Positions 36,331 through 50,310 of a stretch of DNA of 64,000 nt are shown here, piece by piece. Positions within the stretch are counted from its first letter, which is position 1. Each line of letters opens with the position of its first letter. The notes beneath the pieces are model-generated. The model was not told the DNA's origin. It saw nothing but the letters and a program-made list of their open reading frames with translations, and searched no databases. A program made the translations under genes and the position numbers. The stretch covers positions 705,001-769,000 of the forward strand of contig JARHVA010001738.1 in NCBI GenBank assembly GCA_037957365.1, in the 5' to 3' direction. This stretch comes from Torreya grandis (lineage: Eukaryota; Streptophyta; Pinopsida; Cupressales; Taxaceae).

Positions 36331-38063
36331 CCAATCACATTTATATGGAATAAGGCATGTAACTACTTATAATACCTAGGCAGTGTTGAATTAGGAAAGA
36401 AAAGAAACAAATGTGCTACACACATTACCCCTAATCACTGATGTCTAGAACATGGATTATGATCTAGAATTTATATGAACTATCATATCTAAAATTATAA
36501 GTGAGAGCCATCATACCATGCATGATTCCCACTATATCTAGATTCACTAAGTGAAAGTGTACTAAAAACTACTAATTTTGAACTATTCTAAATGCACAAA
36601 AATTGTAGTTGAACCTACTTTTATACCTATTTTTAGAAAATATAGTTTTTATAATATTTTGATAGGAGCACCAAAATTGGACACTAGTGGAAATGGTACT
36701 ATTTTCCAAGTTTAAAACTATTGTCTAGGGCCAAATTTGATGACTATTATAGATTCTTGACTGTCTGCCTGGTCTATTCTAACTGTTTTGATGCCTAGTT
36801 GTTGTTCTAGGTATGTTGAATGTTATTATTTTGACCATTAGGAAATATGATCTCTAAGAAAAAAAAATTATTTATTTCCCCCTCTTCTAAGTGTAGGAAT
36901 AAAGAACCTATAATTACTTCCCTCAAAATAAAGGTACTTGTAAGTGTGTTATGTTGCAAATATATATTATATAGTAATGATAATCAACAAGATATCTCAA
37001 GATATAACATGATTTGTATTGAGATATTTTTAGATCAAAAATGGTATGCCTAGATGGATATAAAAATATGATAACATGTTCAATGTACTAATGTAAAAAT
37101 GAAAGTCTGATTAGTTTTTAGTTGCTAGTTGATGTCTATCATGGCATCCAAGAAAGCAAGATAAATTCATGATGTGAATCATGGCATTACAAATAATGAG
37201 AAGTAAATAAGAAAAAATCACACAAATCAAGAATAAATAATAATACAAGGGTGGCCATGTGGCCAAACAAACAATGGACATGGGAATATGTCATTCAAAC
37301 TATAAAGCAAGCATACAAGGCACGTTCAAATACCACATACACATATAATTGAAATAATCAAAATTGGCATGGGAGCCACAATCACAAAAGAGTATAGGCA
37401 AAGGACATTGTAAAATTTCCTAAGGAACACACATAAATAACATCAAAGTACATTGGAAAATGTCCTAAGGCACATATAAGAGACAAAAAGGAATGAAGAA
37501 ATGTAAACAATATAACTACGTTAAGCAAGTAAATAAAGCATGTAAAGAACTAGAAGTACAATCACATATAACTAATCAAATCAAGAGGGAAAGTATACAA
37601 GACATGTTAGTACAAGAATAGGTATATTCTAAGAAATACACAATTTTTATATACTAGTGAGTGTTGATAGAGTAATCTATGTAATCTAGTAAATAATGTA
37701 CACCAACATGATAACTAGAGTGTGTGGTGTAGAAATGACATAACCTAGATGGTGTAGTCATGTAGAAGATGCCCCTAAGGGGAAGATATATCAATGATCA
37801 TCTCGTATGAAAGATTAGGATGGCCCCTTAATAGGTAGAGTGAAGCATTCAAGTAGCTATAAGTCACTACACACACTCAAAAAGGATCAAGTGAAGCATG
37901 GAAATGTAGATAAATCGACAAATAATGGCATAAAAAAGTAAATGTAAGTCTAGCATTGTAGTAGAAATTTAAATAATGGATAATGCATACAGTCAAAATA
38001 TTTTTGGTAGTTTTCACATATTTGAATGTTTTTATATTTTTTTGAATTTTTGAAATTTTTGAG

Positions 38064-38150
38064 CTATGTACAATCAAGCATGAAAAGACTATGTACAAGA
38101 AATCTGGGAATCTATGTACAAGTAAGCAAAAATAAACTATGTACAATTAA
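38064..38150 (+). repeat. ~25 bp minisatellite, four copies
   Basis: ctatgtacaa recurs at 38064, 38089, 38112 and 38137 with similar AAG/AAT-rich linkers. Confidence 0.8.
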
Positions 38151-39529
38151 AAATGAGAATAAATGATATTAACTAATGAATCTCATGGGAGACTCCCTAT
38201 CATGGTGTCATGTGTCAAACAAAAGAATCATTCATGATTGTGAAGCATAAGGGAATGGCTATGAATATGACTTTGAATATTCATATTCATTGTTAGTATC
38301 TTGAAAATCATAATAACCTATATTTTTCCACTCATCATTATCATCTTGATCTTAAACCAATGTAATGCTAGTATTGAATTTTGTTGTATCTAGATATTTT
38401 CCTTTGATAAATTGTTTTGTGAATGATTTACCTTAGGATGTTCACTAAATCCCAAACCTTGGTGACAAACATTATCAACTTCTAGAATAGGAGTAGTGAT
38501 TCCTTGAGCATGCTTGCCCAACCCTTGACCTTGAAAATCAAACTAATTTTGATTATTTGGACCAAACCCATACTATTTTTAAGGTTGATCCTCATTTTTA
38601 AGAAGTAGCTTTGCATATATTTTATGATTTACCTATGCTTATGGTACTGTTTGTTGCTCTGATTTTGCTTTTTAATCCTTTTGTTGTTTTGAATTATGCT
38701 TTGGTAACCACTTTTGTAATGTTTCTAAATTTGACCCTTTGTGAATGTGTTATTATGTCACCATGGATTTCTTGATTGATTTATCTCATATAGGGTCCTT
38801 ATTATGAATTATCTATTTTATATGTTTATTTAATGCCAAACATGAATCTATGTGATGCACATACATTCTATGATAAGCACAATAATATCTAGATCTACTC
38901 ACTGGATGTAGAGGAGGTAGTTTAATCAACTTAAATTTAATAATTTCCCTTAGTACCTCATATGAAATATTATTTTATCTTTGAATACTTTTTGAATCAT
39001 TAGTTGTAGATTTATTTTTTTGTGATTTCTTATTTTGATATATAACATTGATTGCAACTAATTGACTAGGTGAAAGTGCATTTACATGATTGGCACTAGA
39101 ATGCCTTTAAATCTTTTTTATTATAATTTGATTTTCCAATGTTGTGATCTTGTCATGTAATAGTTGATTTTGTGTTTATAAATCTAAAATTAACTTGTTC
39201 ATATTGGTCATTTGATCCCTTAGAGTCTCACAAGTGTGAACCCTAGTTGTTTTCAATTGAACATGTAAGCACATATGTTGAAGAGGACTTGAAGAAGCTA
39301 TACGATGAATTTATGTACTAGGAATAATAGTATAGGATACCTCATTTTTTGGAGGGGTGATACCATGGACCTGGTTAGAGGGAGAGTATTTATCACCCTC
39401 TTGGGGGAGAGGAGAAGAAGGAAATTATTTCCTATGCATAAGATATGACATTGAAACTTGACAAGTAGACGTTAGCTTATGCAATGGATCCTCTAGGTAT
39501 AAACCATGTATGTGGGATAAATTGCATGA

Positions 39530-40201
<672 letters not shown>

Positions 40202-40615
40202 GGGTTTGAAAAATGATTTTTTGAACAATTTACTATGAATTTTTGAAATTGAAAGTGAATTTTTGTGTTAGATATGCAGGTAAAAAATCAAAAATTTATT
40301 AGAAAATTAGTGATTTGATGGGACCTAGTATATGAAATTAGGGTTTGGAAAAATAAATGGTTTTTGAGAATTACTATTGAAATTTGAAATTTGAATGGAT
40401 TTTTTGATTTAAATATGCTAGTAAAAATTTAGAAAATGATTGGAAAATTACTAGAAAAATATTGGGACCTAATATGGGCAACTAGGTTTTGAAAGAAATT
40501 TATTTTAAAATTACTAAAAAATTTAAAAATTTAATACTAATTTATGATTTTATTATGTAGGTAAAAAGATATAAAAATATAGGAAAAATTAGTTGGAAAT
40601 TTACCCTAGGGTTTT
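40202..40615 (+). repeat. ~140 bp minisatellite, three diverged copies
   Basis: Units start at gggtttgaaaaatg (40202), gggtttggaaaaat (40341) and aggttttgaaagaa (40484). Each contains a ...tatgcaggtaaaaa-like segment and ends in gggacct or gaaattta. Confidence 0.75.
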
Positions 40616-40644
40616 TAGGATTTTTATGCACAAACGAAGTAAGT

Positions 40645-41005
40645 CGGGTCCACCAAATGATTTAATAATTTTGAGAATATTGGGGTTTCATTCCTAACTT
40701 AGTTAAAGGTTTTGAATTGATAAATTAGTAAATAATATTCAATAAATAAGTTACTAATTCACGAAATTTATATGTAATTATATATTTTTTTAAAACAGTA
40801 ATAAGAGGGAAAAAATAAGACTTAACTTCAACTATGCTGATCAAACTAAAATAGGATCTAATATTCACTATGTAAGCCTAAGACACTATCATAAATAAGA
40901 TCTTGTATTTATTTGTATAATTGGATAGGAGCAACAAAATTGGATAAGAGTGGCACTAGTATTATGGTCCTTGTCTGGCACTATTATCCTGAGGATCTAG
41001 CACCT
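40645..41005 (+). repeat. ~360 bp direct repeat, right copy
   Basis: Partner of 34292-34660, 6.35 kb apart in direct orientation. The right edge coincides with the start of the minus-strand gypsy remnant. The pair could be fragments of two LTRs bounding 34.7-40.6 kb, or copies of a short dispersed element. No TG/CA ends, PBS or PPT could be assigned. Confidence 0.8.
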
Positions 41006-42544
41006 CTTGATCATCACCCATCATCTCATGGATATCTTTTCTAACATTTAGCAGCCTAGTTATCCTTCTTATGAGGCATTCCAAGATCCTCGTGATCCTC
41101 CCTAAAAAATATATTTGGTCTCCATGGACTCATGAAAGAAGTAACTCAATGAGTTCCTCTATCTTTATAAAGCATGATAGCTTATAAATATTAGTTACAC
41201 CAGAGGCCATCAACCTATCTCAAATTAAGACATCAAATAATGTTACACCTTGATTCATCTTGTTCCCTATATCAACCATCCAATCCATTGATATGTCTTG
41301 TATATGGCTTGAGGTATGATGGTTATACTCCTTTAGTTAGCAAGTCTATGTGAAAGAATGGCAATTTTCCCCTACCAAGACCTCTAGGGGAAATTGCATC
41401 ACCTAGTAGGACATATTTATTAGTGCCTCAGTATCAAACTATGTGATGTTGACTCCTACTATCAATTCTATTATTCTTTCAGTGATCACTTCTACTAATA
41501 TACACACTCACTTTGGTTCTTGTTTCACATGATATAGACATGATCCCTTCTACTTCTTGCCCATCTTGAATCTACTAGTATTGAAGCATGGTAGGTTAGG
41601 TTTGTTATAGCTTCAAATGGTTAGTGGTGCTTCAAAATCATGAGATCTATTACTATACCTTTGGACTTTGAGATTTGTAGGCCAATAATGGTGGTCTTGA
41701 TGACAACTCACTTTTCTATCGATTGGTTTTTGTAGAACTCTCTTCCCACACCTCTCTACACTAATATCAATATGATTGCAATTTTGATTTCTTCACCATA
41801 ATTCACTTTTGGTACCTAAAGGTTCTCAAATTCTTACTCTATTAGGGTTTCTATTCTTTGGCTATCTATTTTTCCTATTTTTGCTCTGATTTTCTCGATG
41901 TCTCAAGTTCACACAATGTTTGTAACCAAAACCAGTATGCTACTACTTAACGTTTTATACCCTGCTTCCATCTACCATATTTAATGTAGGTACATTAATG
42001 GGATGGTGACATATATATTTATTAAACTCTACAAAATTTTATGAAATCTATGAAAATCCTCTTCCACCAACTCATTAAATGTGGATCTTTGTGCATATGT
42101 TATCACCTCATTCAATGCTCTTAATAATATTTTAGTGAAGTGATTTATGGTTCAAATGGTTACTTCCTATTCAAATTTTTGTAAATGCTAGATATTTTTG
42201 ATAATTCTCCTTTTGTTCTTATTTTTCTTGGCATGACCTTCACCTTCAATATGGTAACCTAGGCATAACACCTCACATGTGTGTGATTCATCCTCCTTAA
42301 TTCCATCTTCTCTTTTTTCTATGATTTTATTTCAAGCACACTTATATATCTTGGTCATTTTCTTGCAATTGATCTTACCTTAGTCTATCATACCCCATAC
42401 AAACCCCTTGTGCTACCCCTCTAATACTTGATTTTCATCTTCTAGGTTTCATGCACATGATCATGCCATGCATCTTCACTCTCTCTTGTATATGATCATG
42501 TTGTGCTTATTCACTTGGCTCATGTTTTTCCTAAGTCTGACAAC
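41006..42544. other. 3-prime part of the gypsy remnant, nothing readable
   Basis: AT-rich sequence between the direct repeat and the 183 bp repeats. It holds no domain I can identify and no LTR copy of 50314 onward. Confidence 0.4.
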
Positions 42545-43015
42545 CTCCACATGCCCATAAACTTAAGTGTCTAGCCTTAGGTACTTATAAATTAAATGGG
42601 TTTGACTAACCTAACTAGTATTATGCATAGAAACACCAAAGTAGTTGTTATTTGGGCTATAAAAGGCCTTCCAATCTACATCTTGTGCACACAGATCTTG
42701 TGAATCATCCTCTTAAGTATGGTGAGTTTCATGTGCCCACCACTTAGATATCTATCTTTATGTGCTTTAGAAATTTCAAGGGTGTGACTCACCTAGTTAT
42801 AACTATGCATGAAAGTCTAGATGAACATCTAACTAGGGGCTTGAAAGCACCCTATATTTGTAATCTAGCACATAGTGGACTAGTAAACTTTCTTTATCTG
42901 ATGTTAACAATCCTCACCTACCAAAAACTTAGGTGTCTAGCCTCAAGTACTTAAAAATTAAAAGTGCTCAACTCACCTATCTAGAATTATGAGTGAAGTG
43001 ATAGCATATTTTCTT
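42545..43015 (+). repeat. ~183 bp tandem repeat, three diverged copies
   Basis: acttaagtgtctagcctta (42561), acttagatatctatcttta (42742) and acttaggtgtctagcctca (42927) head equivalent units, each followed by gtactta(t/a)aaatt or gtgctttagaaatt, then ctcacctagttat-like sequence. It lies in the 3-prime untranslated part of the minus-strand gypsy element. Confidence 0.75.
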
Positions 43016-43829
43016 GGCATGCTTCAAAGTGCTACTTCTACACTCTTTACACTACTACCTAAAGAACAAAACAAAATAATTTAACTTGCACCAAACCTTA
43101 TTTTGGTCATCTCAACTAAAATAGACTAGTGACCAAGAAAAAACTATTATCATGATGCAAGTGACATCCTATTTTTGATATGTATTTAACCTATTTTCAT
43201 TTAAATGCCTAGGGAAAATTTTGCTAGTCAATATGTGTAACTTACATGCACCTATCTCCAATATATGGTGAATGATATAATGGCCCATCCACCTTATCTC
43301 TATTTTTCTTGGGTTCTTGATATACATAGATTCATAGATAAAAATAAATTCTCCTTCTGTTATCACCTTGTTATTTATATGCTTATCATGTCAAATTTTA
43401 TGGTGCACCTTTTCTATTTATTATCTCCACTTGGATGCATGCATCTCATCTAAAATCTCCAAGTCCTCTAGCCTTGTGTTTAGTGACTCTTGGTCAATAT
43501 GCATGATGCATAATAATGACACCAAGAACTCCATCAATAGGATCACCTTAGTTCCAAACACCAATTAAAATGGTGTATCCTTATTCAGGCACTTGTAGGT
43601 TTTGTGATATTCCCATAGCACAATTGATACTTATTCATCCTAATCCTTGTGACCAATATTGCATATCTTTGTGAGGCATATTCATAATTTTTTTTAAATG
43701 TCTCAACTTTTTTATTTTATATTAGATGATAATGGGTCATTTTATGGTGCACCACCATATATTCAATCAATAGGATGTGCATTATTTCATTGATAAATTA
43801 AGTGGCCATATTACTAGTTAGACTAAGCA

Positions 43830-44110
43830 GGCATCCATATTGTCTTATTATGTTTTCTTCGATGGAGTACATGGCTATGGTATCTATGGAGTATTTTCTT
43901 AGTATGGCCTTGACCCACTTGGTGAAATAATATATGGCCACCAAAATATACCTTGTATCTATGCATCATGTTATGAGAGTTATTGGCCCAACAAAATCAA
44001 TGCCCATTTATCAAATGGTGCTTTGGAAAGAATGGGGATGAGGGGATTCTCATCTCAATGGTTATGCTTCCCTATGTGTTAGCATATATCACATACTTTG
44101 GTGTAGTTTT
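43830..44110 (-). pseudogene. Gypsy integrase fragment
   Basis: The frame shows the HHCC finger end CDIC (44092-44103), stop, HIGKHNH, then DENPLIPILS, PFDKWALILLGP (about 43984-44025) and, after a stop, DTRYILVAIYYFTKWVKA. The consensus is C-x-x-C-Q-R-x-G-K, DE-PL-x-P, PFxxWxxDFxGP and RYILVAxDYFTKWxEA. The first catalytic Asp of the DDE triad reads Ile, so it is dead. A polyprotein 3-prime part continues toward 43000 but cannot be read. Confidence 0.85.
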
Positions 44111-45059
44111 TTGCATATTATAACAAGGATGGATACCATAATCCTAACTATAGCACTTTTCATGTCATTGTATGACCTATGTAATGGCCTCCTACTATCC
44201 CCTCATGTACCTCTTGAAGGATGGAGTAACATTCATGTTCCATAACACATCAACATAACACTTCATATCTAATTAGTTTATATATTTATCTACTAATGAG
44301 ATGAAAGGGAGAAATGTGAATTTATATCTATTTCTTTTCCGTATTCATCATAGTCTGAGTTGTAACTCTAGACATTAGAAAGGTGGTGATTTCCACCAAA
44401 TCCTTGGGGACATTCTGGACTCTATATAGTTGCACATCTAGCACATCATACTCAATAGGCACTATTGTATCACCCAAATTGATTTGGGACAAATGGTCCG
44501 ACCCCAAGTTCTACTTTCTAAGATTAAAAACAACTAAGAACTAGAACTCCTAGAATAGAACTATCCATCTACATATGAACCCATGTAAAATAGGCCCTTT
44601 CATAAGGTAATTGAATGCCTATGATCAGTGAAAAAGATGAATTGGGTTACCAACAAATATTATGTGAATTTTTTTAAGGAATAAACCATGATGTCACCTC
44701 ATGCTCTATCATTGTGTAATTCTACTCAATTGAGGTCAAATTTCTACTAGAAAAGGAGATGGGATGATCCATCTTACCTTAATCAGGTTATGCCAAAATG
44801 GTGCCAATCAAAGAACTAGAAGCATCGACATAGACATGAAAAGGTGTTGTCTAGTTAGGGAACTATGGAATAGGTGTGCTAGCTAATCTGATATTCAAGG
44901 TCTCAAAGGCATCATCTTACACTTTTCCCTAATAGAATGGTCTATCCTTACATTAAAGCTTTTCTAGCATCACCATAACTTTTTCATAACTCCTTATAAA
45001 TTTTTTTATAATACCCGTAGTGGCCAAGAAAGGTGTGAACATATTTATGTGTCAAAGGA

Positions 45060-45290
45060 TTCTAGAAATGAATGGCGATGGTGATATTTTCTATATTAAT
45101 GAGTAAACCATCCTTATAGATGATGTGCTTAAGTAGGGTTTCAAATAGTGTTGTGAAGATGTATTTGTTTAGGTTAAAGTATATCTAAAACTACTTGCAC
45201 TTCTCAAACATTAGGTTTAAGTTATCGTAATGGTCCTTGACAAGGCCATACACCATCTAGTCATGTAGATAAACTTGGAAGAACCTATGG
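45060..45290 (-). pseudogene. Gypsy reverse transcriptase, catalytic palm region
   Basis: The frame reads FIHRFFQVYLHD, stop, MVYG, then LNLMFEKCK and LNLNKYIF with a following KDGLLINIENI. The catalytic motif expected as Y-x-D-D reads YLHD (45260-45271), so the first catalytic Asp is His, and a stop follows it. The order matches consensus gypsy RT (VYxDDxxVYS, LExVxxRxxE, LNxxKCxF, GxxVDPxKI). Confidence 0.8.
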
Positions 45291-45576
45291 ATGAAATATT
45301 TGATCATGGTGATCACCACTCCAAATTACATGATAGGCATATTATTGGGTCTAAGGGGCATCACATTATAATCAAAATAACCCCATTCAGTTGTAAAGGT
45401 TATTTTTTGCTTGTCCTTCTCCTCAATCTAGACTTGATGGTAGTTAGAGAACCTAACAGTAAAGGTGAGATCTCACAACTTGTAACACCTTTTAGGAATT
45501 CATCATTAAATAGAGTTAGGAAGGGGTCATTTATGCAAGCAATGTTCAACATTCTTTAATCAACACAAATGAAAAT

Positions 45577-45867
45577 TCACCTATCCCTCTTGATGCTTAT
45601 TACTATTAAGATCACCCACTTAGACTCTTGCATAGGGTAAATGACCCATATAGTCAACATTACATCAATATCTATTTTGACATTGACATGGAGGTTGGGT
45701 TTCATCTTATAGAGGTAATTTTTGACTAGTCTTACATAATTGATTACCTTTATGCTCATCTTCCTAAGGCATGGGTGGGTTCCCTTCATATCTTGATAAG
45801 TCATAGGGAAAAATTCTTTAAATTCCTTTAGGAGGTATATGATACATGCTAGTTTGGTGTTATACAA
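45577..45867 (-). pseudogene. Gypsy reverse transcriptase, N-terminal part
   Basis: A 96-codon open frame that is an unmistakable gypsy RT entry region: FKEFFPMTYQDMKGTHP, then the KPNLHVNVKIDIDVML and YPMQESKWVILIVIS segments (consensus D-x-F-A-W-S-Y-x-D-M-x-G, then KEEIDKLL-x-x-G-x-I-x-P, then SxWxSPIV). Several consensus residues are changed (SPIV reads ILIV). The frame closes just before the palm. Confidence 0.9.
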
Positions 45868-46141
45868 TTAGGCACCTAGAGTAACCATCTTTAGCTCTCC
45901 TATGTTGATATCCACTTTGATGGTCTTAAGTGAGGTAAAATATGGCTCATTATTCTCTTTATATGATTCCTAAACTTACTAAGTTCCCTCTATTGTCTTA
46001 ATGTGAAGATGAGTGGGGTCTTTGTTTTCTAGGAGTGTTATTATCTACTTAGTACATGAGATTTCTTTTGATAGTCAACATTTTATAGTATCGCTCCTTC
46101 CAAGTTTCATCATATTTCTTGCTTGAGTCACTATTTATTGT

Positions 46142-46405
46142 TTATTCCTCAAATAAGGTTGAGAGAACCAAAAATTTTAATTTGAACATGTCTTTCAAGT
46201 GCTCCTCGAGGATGGTAGTGTCTTCAAACACTACCCTATGATTTTCTTGCAATGGTTCAACTAGTTCCAAGTTATGTAAAGAAAAGGAGAAAGTATGCAC
46301 AAAATTCTCCTTAAGGGCCTCATAATTAGTTATCTTTTGGTTCATATCATTTACCATGTACCATAACCACACCCATTTCTTTATAGTCCTATAAAAGGTG
46401 TGCAC
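46142..46405 (-). pseudogene. Possible polyprotein fragment between protease and RT
   Basis: An 87-codon frame on the element strand. It contains WVWLWYMVNDMNQKITNYE and LKENFVHTFSF, and then an acidic stretch ending FKLKFLVLSTLFEE. Its strand and position agree with the polyprotein, but I recognise no defined domain. It may be an insertion or a linker. Confidence 0.35.
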
Positions 46406-47258
46406 CCATAAGTTCTTAGGGTAGTCACACTGAAATCAGTCCATGTCTCTTCACATCAATGCACATGTGTTATGGGGTCATAGTCATTAGAGTATACAAA
46501 TATATCTAGGTTATAATTATTCCTCTTGAATCTAGTGAAAATATATGATTTTATCTCTATCCAAGTAGAAAGTTATCCCTTTGCATTGCCTGGTAATGCA
46601 CAATAATGCTTTTCAAGGTATATACTAGTGCACCCATTCTATTTGCCTCTTTAGGGATGCATGATTTGAAGTCATTAAAATACCTTTACACTAGGTTTCT
46701 CCCTTAAAATTTTGTTAATTACACAAGATTACCTTTACTCAAGTATATTACCCTTTTTCCTTTCCTCTCCTGGCATGGGGCCCATTATTTTAGAGCACAA
46801 TAAATTTAGACCCATTCAGTATTCATGAGTTTTGTTTCCTTTACACACACCAAGTGGAATTTATGAATAGTGGTATAGTATGCCTCTTCAACCCATTATT
46901 TGTAAGGTAAATTAGTGGTTTTTGAGGTTGATTATCCATACTCTCAAGAAAGCACCCCTTGATCATAAGGATGTATATTCTTAATGCCTTACATTGTGAT
47001 GTTATAAATATGGTTGGTGTCATCCACTAGATTAATGTTCTCCACATATGGGTCTTATTGGTCACTTAAAAGTGAGATCAATACCATTTCCTTGCCATTA
47101 TCAAAGGTCAAGTATCACTTCCTTAATTTCATATCTACATTTTTTTCATAACACCAAGGCCTTCCTAGAAGCACTAGGTAGTTATCCTACTTAGCCAACT
47201 TGATAATCTCAAAGTCAATGTAGAATTTGGTTCCCATTAGAATTTTTATTAGTTATGA

Positions 47259-47471
47259 TCAATTATTATTGGCCATGAAAATTAAATCGGGATAAGGTCT
47301 CAAGGTTGACCTACCCATCTTCTCCGATGCATTCTTAGTTAGGATATTAACCTTTGCATTGGTGTCAATCAACACCTCACAAATAGACCATTCATCAATG
47401 GTAGAATTTAATAAAAAATCTTGGTCATAATTTATGTTTTTATTAATCATTACTTCACATGCCCACTCCAT
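47259..47471 (-). pseudogene. Gypsy aspartic protease fragment
   Basis: 70-codon open frame with ICEVLIDTNAKVNILTKNAS at residues 30-49. This is the retropepsin active site (consensus DTG or DSG followed by A-x-V-N-hydrophobic). The catalytic Asp remains (codon 47364-47366), but the following Gly is Asn, so an active dimer is unlikely. It lies between the knuckles and the reverse transcriptase, as expected. Confidence 0.75.
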
Positions 47472-48279
47472 ATGTGGTGAAATAACTTAAATTACATGAG
47501 GCTCAATAACATCAATTTGATTTCTCCCTACATTCCCTAAGAGCAATTTTTTTAGTAGGGGAAGCACCCTATCTATTTATAAGAGGCATAAGATCTATGT
47601 CAAATCTTATACATTAGCCTCCTATCTATCTTGATTTCTACATGAGATGATATATTACACTTCTAGATCTCTACCTAACTGGAGCTCTCCCTAAAAATTT
47701 TGTATTACATTCATGGCTTATTGTAGGATGTCCTTTTAACATGCATGGTCAGGATAGGGCATAGATTTTGGCTCAAGTCACATTATGTGCTCAGTGAAAC
47801 TTGGTTCACCATATTCCAAACACAACTCTTGTGTTGGCACAATTGGTGGTTGAATAGTAAATCCACTCCATGTGGTTTCCTACATCTTGATTGGCTTTAT
47901 ACATGTTGATTATGCCTTTGGAGCCTATTTCATATATTTAAGCTCATGCTTTATCATCCCTAAACCCCTATTGTCTCCCATTTTACCTTGAGTCAACTTT
48001 TTGTATAATTTAAGTCACTCTTTGATTATATACATTCCTTAATAGTACACACACATTAGATGCATTGGGTAGTCACATTAATAGTGTTTGGTCGACCCAT
48101 ACTTGTAACATGATCATGGTGGGAATCTTCCTCCACCTCATCCTCCACCTTGCCCTATAACACCTCTTTGGTTCCCATATCCATTATTTTTTTGTCTATA
48201 ACCCTCATTCCTTGGTTTTCCTACCCTCTGGATATTGTAGTTGACTACTATGCATCTCTCTCTATGTTCTAGCATATCT

Positions 48280-48420
48280 CATCAATTACTCAATAGTCAA
48301 TTGTGTTATGAGTGTAGGTATCACACAACTTGTAATAAATGGTTTTGTTGACATGACTAGCACGTTGCAATAAAGGGTAGTTGTGAACATCATGTGCATC
48401 ATGACAAACTTCATAGCTGA
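48280..48420 (-). pseudogene. Decayed CCHC zinc knuckles of Gag
   Basis: The frame shows CHDAHDVHNYP and then YYKLCDTYTHNTIDY, each recognisable as a CCHC finger with one or two Cys codons changed (Tyr for Cys) and followed by DEIC and NIERDA. Nucleic-acid-binding knuckles between capsid and protease are usual in gypsy elements. A second, overlapping open frame here is a shadow. Confidence 0.4.
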
Positions 48421-48737
48421 TAAACCATGTGTGTACATTCTTGTAAGGTTAGTTGGTTTTATTATGACCTCTATCTCATAGTCGATGTACCACAACCTAC
48501 TTTGAACATCTTAAAATGAACTAACTATCAAATTATATAGTTAAGAGGCTATATAAATAATTTTTGCATCCATTAAGGGGTTGATTCTTATATTGACACT
48601 CCCAACTACCTCAACTTTGAGTACAGCTCAATTAATTCCCAAGGGTATGTGAATGTTTTCATTGATAACACCCTTCAAAAAGGTACTAGTAATCCTCAAA
48701 AAAATCATTGTACATGTTGGGAGGGGTTAATGTCATA

Positions 48738-48990
48738 AGGGTTCTTGGAAAGGAGAGTCTTGAATCTAAAACTATACAAGTTCATGCTCTTTGATAATCC
48801 TTGGTTGATCTCCTTGAATGTGGTAATGCTCTACTACTCAAACTCAAGTATATCAAACTCCTTTAAGAAGGCTCCCTTTAGGGTTTCATTATCAACCATC
48901 TCCTAGTTATGATTAAATTTCATATACCAAGTATGGATGTGATCAAGAAATTTTTTCACAAAATAAGTTGCCTTACACTTGAACTAGGTT
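48738..48990 (-). pseudogene. Gypsy gag fragment
   Basis: One minus-strand frame reads FVKKFLDHIHTWYMKFN, EMVDNETLKGAFLKEFDI, then TTFKEINQGLSKSMNLYSF and FKTLLSKNP, with four or five stops. The spacing of Trp and Phe residues and the position upstream of zinc knuckles and protease fit a retrotransposon Gag capsid region. The neighbouring sequence up to 50292 probably holds the rest of Gag, but no frame could be followed there. Confidence 0.5.
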
Positions 48991-50292
48991 ATTCATTAAG
49001 CACACCATTATAATTCACACTTGAGAACATGCTCTATGGAATTATCCCCACCTTGATACTCTAGTAGTTGTATGGCCATCTCATAATAGATCTAGGGCTA
49101 GGGAAAAAATGGTTCTTGAGGCATTTGTCCTCCTAGTTCTTGTATTAGCATTGGTCCTCCAAGGACTCTATTCTCTAGGTCTAGTGCTAGTATAGTGGTT
49201 AGTTTTGGTGTTATAGAAGATGATGGTGTCATATTACCAACTAGTGGTGTAGGTCCACTTCCTATGGGCTATTACCTAGGCTACACCATTGACATTGGCT
49301 AAACTAGGGTGCTTAAACTCACATTATATCTAGTCAGGCTAGCACCTCGAGGTTTATAGGTATCTTCACTTACCTAATTGTATGAGATAACTTATTCAAT
49401 CACAAAGTTATGATCTAAATTTATAAAATGATCAAAGTCTATGTTAACAATGAGGTCAGTTGTCAATCTTCTATTTTCCTTTAGGGAATCTGGTGCATGA
49501 TATCATGCCACAAGTTTAAATGGGGTAGGTGAATCTAGCACATCTCTAATGGTCAAGTTTTAAAAGGAACCTAAGTATTCACACACCAACTATGGAACTT
49601 GTTCCAAGGCTTCAAGTGTTCCTTCCTTTGGGTGCAGTTACAATTCAAGATATCCTTCCCCATGCCCTTCCCACTCACTACAAGTCCTCTTAGCACTTAT
49701 AGGTTCCATATATTCTATCAGTCTATACCTCTTCTTATTATAATCCTATCTCCTAAGCTCTCAGTTGTCAATCTTCTTGTCTCCTTCCATCCTCACTATT
49801 TCAAAGCTATAATCTATCATCAGCTTCATAAGTTTAGAGTTGAGTTCTTTCATAATTTCACCTCTATGCTCATATAATAATTGGTACTTTGCTTCTTCAG
49901 GGTAGGAGTACGTTGATACCATGCATTTAAGCATGTAATTGTTCAACACCCCTTATAACCAATTGTCTACAGCTATAGTCTAGGTGGCATATATGTTCTC
50001 AATCCTCTCTAGGTGTTCTTTCATCCACTTGAGGCACTATCCATAACTTCAAATTTTATGGGTTGTATAAGTATCCAACTAGTGGTACACTTTCTCTAGT
50101 AGTTCACAAAAGAAAACCTCATATAGGTAATTATACAAGTGGTTTTAGACCCACTTCTTTGGGCTCTATCCTCTATAAGTTGAATGCCTCAACACAAATA
50201 TATCTTCCCCTTATTCTATATAATGCTCAATTTTCTTGAGGGAGAGTCAGTGTATTCTCTTAGTACACCATTGCATTAAAAAAATTCAATAA

Positions 50293-50310
50293 GTCCTGGT
50301 AATGGAGCCA
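50293..50310 (-). other. Decayed primer binding site, tRNA-Asp type
   Basis: On the element strand this reads TGGCTCCATTACCAGGAC. Known plant gypsy elements use TGGCGCCGTTGCCGGGGA, complementary to the tRNA-Asp 3-prime end; 13 of 18 positions match, and three or four mismatches are G-to-A changes of the deamination type. The following TGTAACA (50314-50320 on the plus strand) fits an LTR end 3 bp away. Confidence 0.65.

Larger units (their letters stand above)
35249..36730 (+). repeat. Two more copies of the gataggag...ctattatcct motif
   Basis: A ~70 bp segment of the direct repeat (ataggagtggca, then (c/t)ta.t.t.atg.tcct, then ctattgtcct) occurs at 34590 and 40936. It also occurs alone at about 35249-35305 and 36661-36730. 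The copy at 36661 (gataggagcaccaaaattgg) is closest to that at 40925 (gataggagcaacaaaattgg). Confidence 0.6.
34661..39529. other. No gene recognised; minisatellites only
   Basis: 4.9 kb holding the tandem repeats listed separately (35796, 35890, 36220, 38064). The open frames at 36847-37053 (+) and 37877-38146 (-) are low-complexity; the latter is largely the antisense of the ctatgtacaa repeat. A pyrimidine tract (ttttcccccctttatt, 35498) could be a minus-strand PPT, but nothing supports it. Confidence 0.5.
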
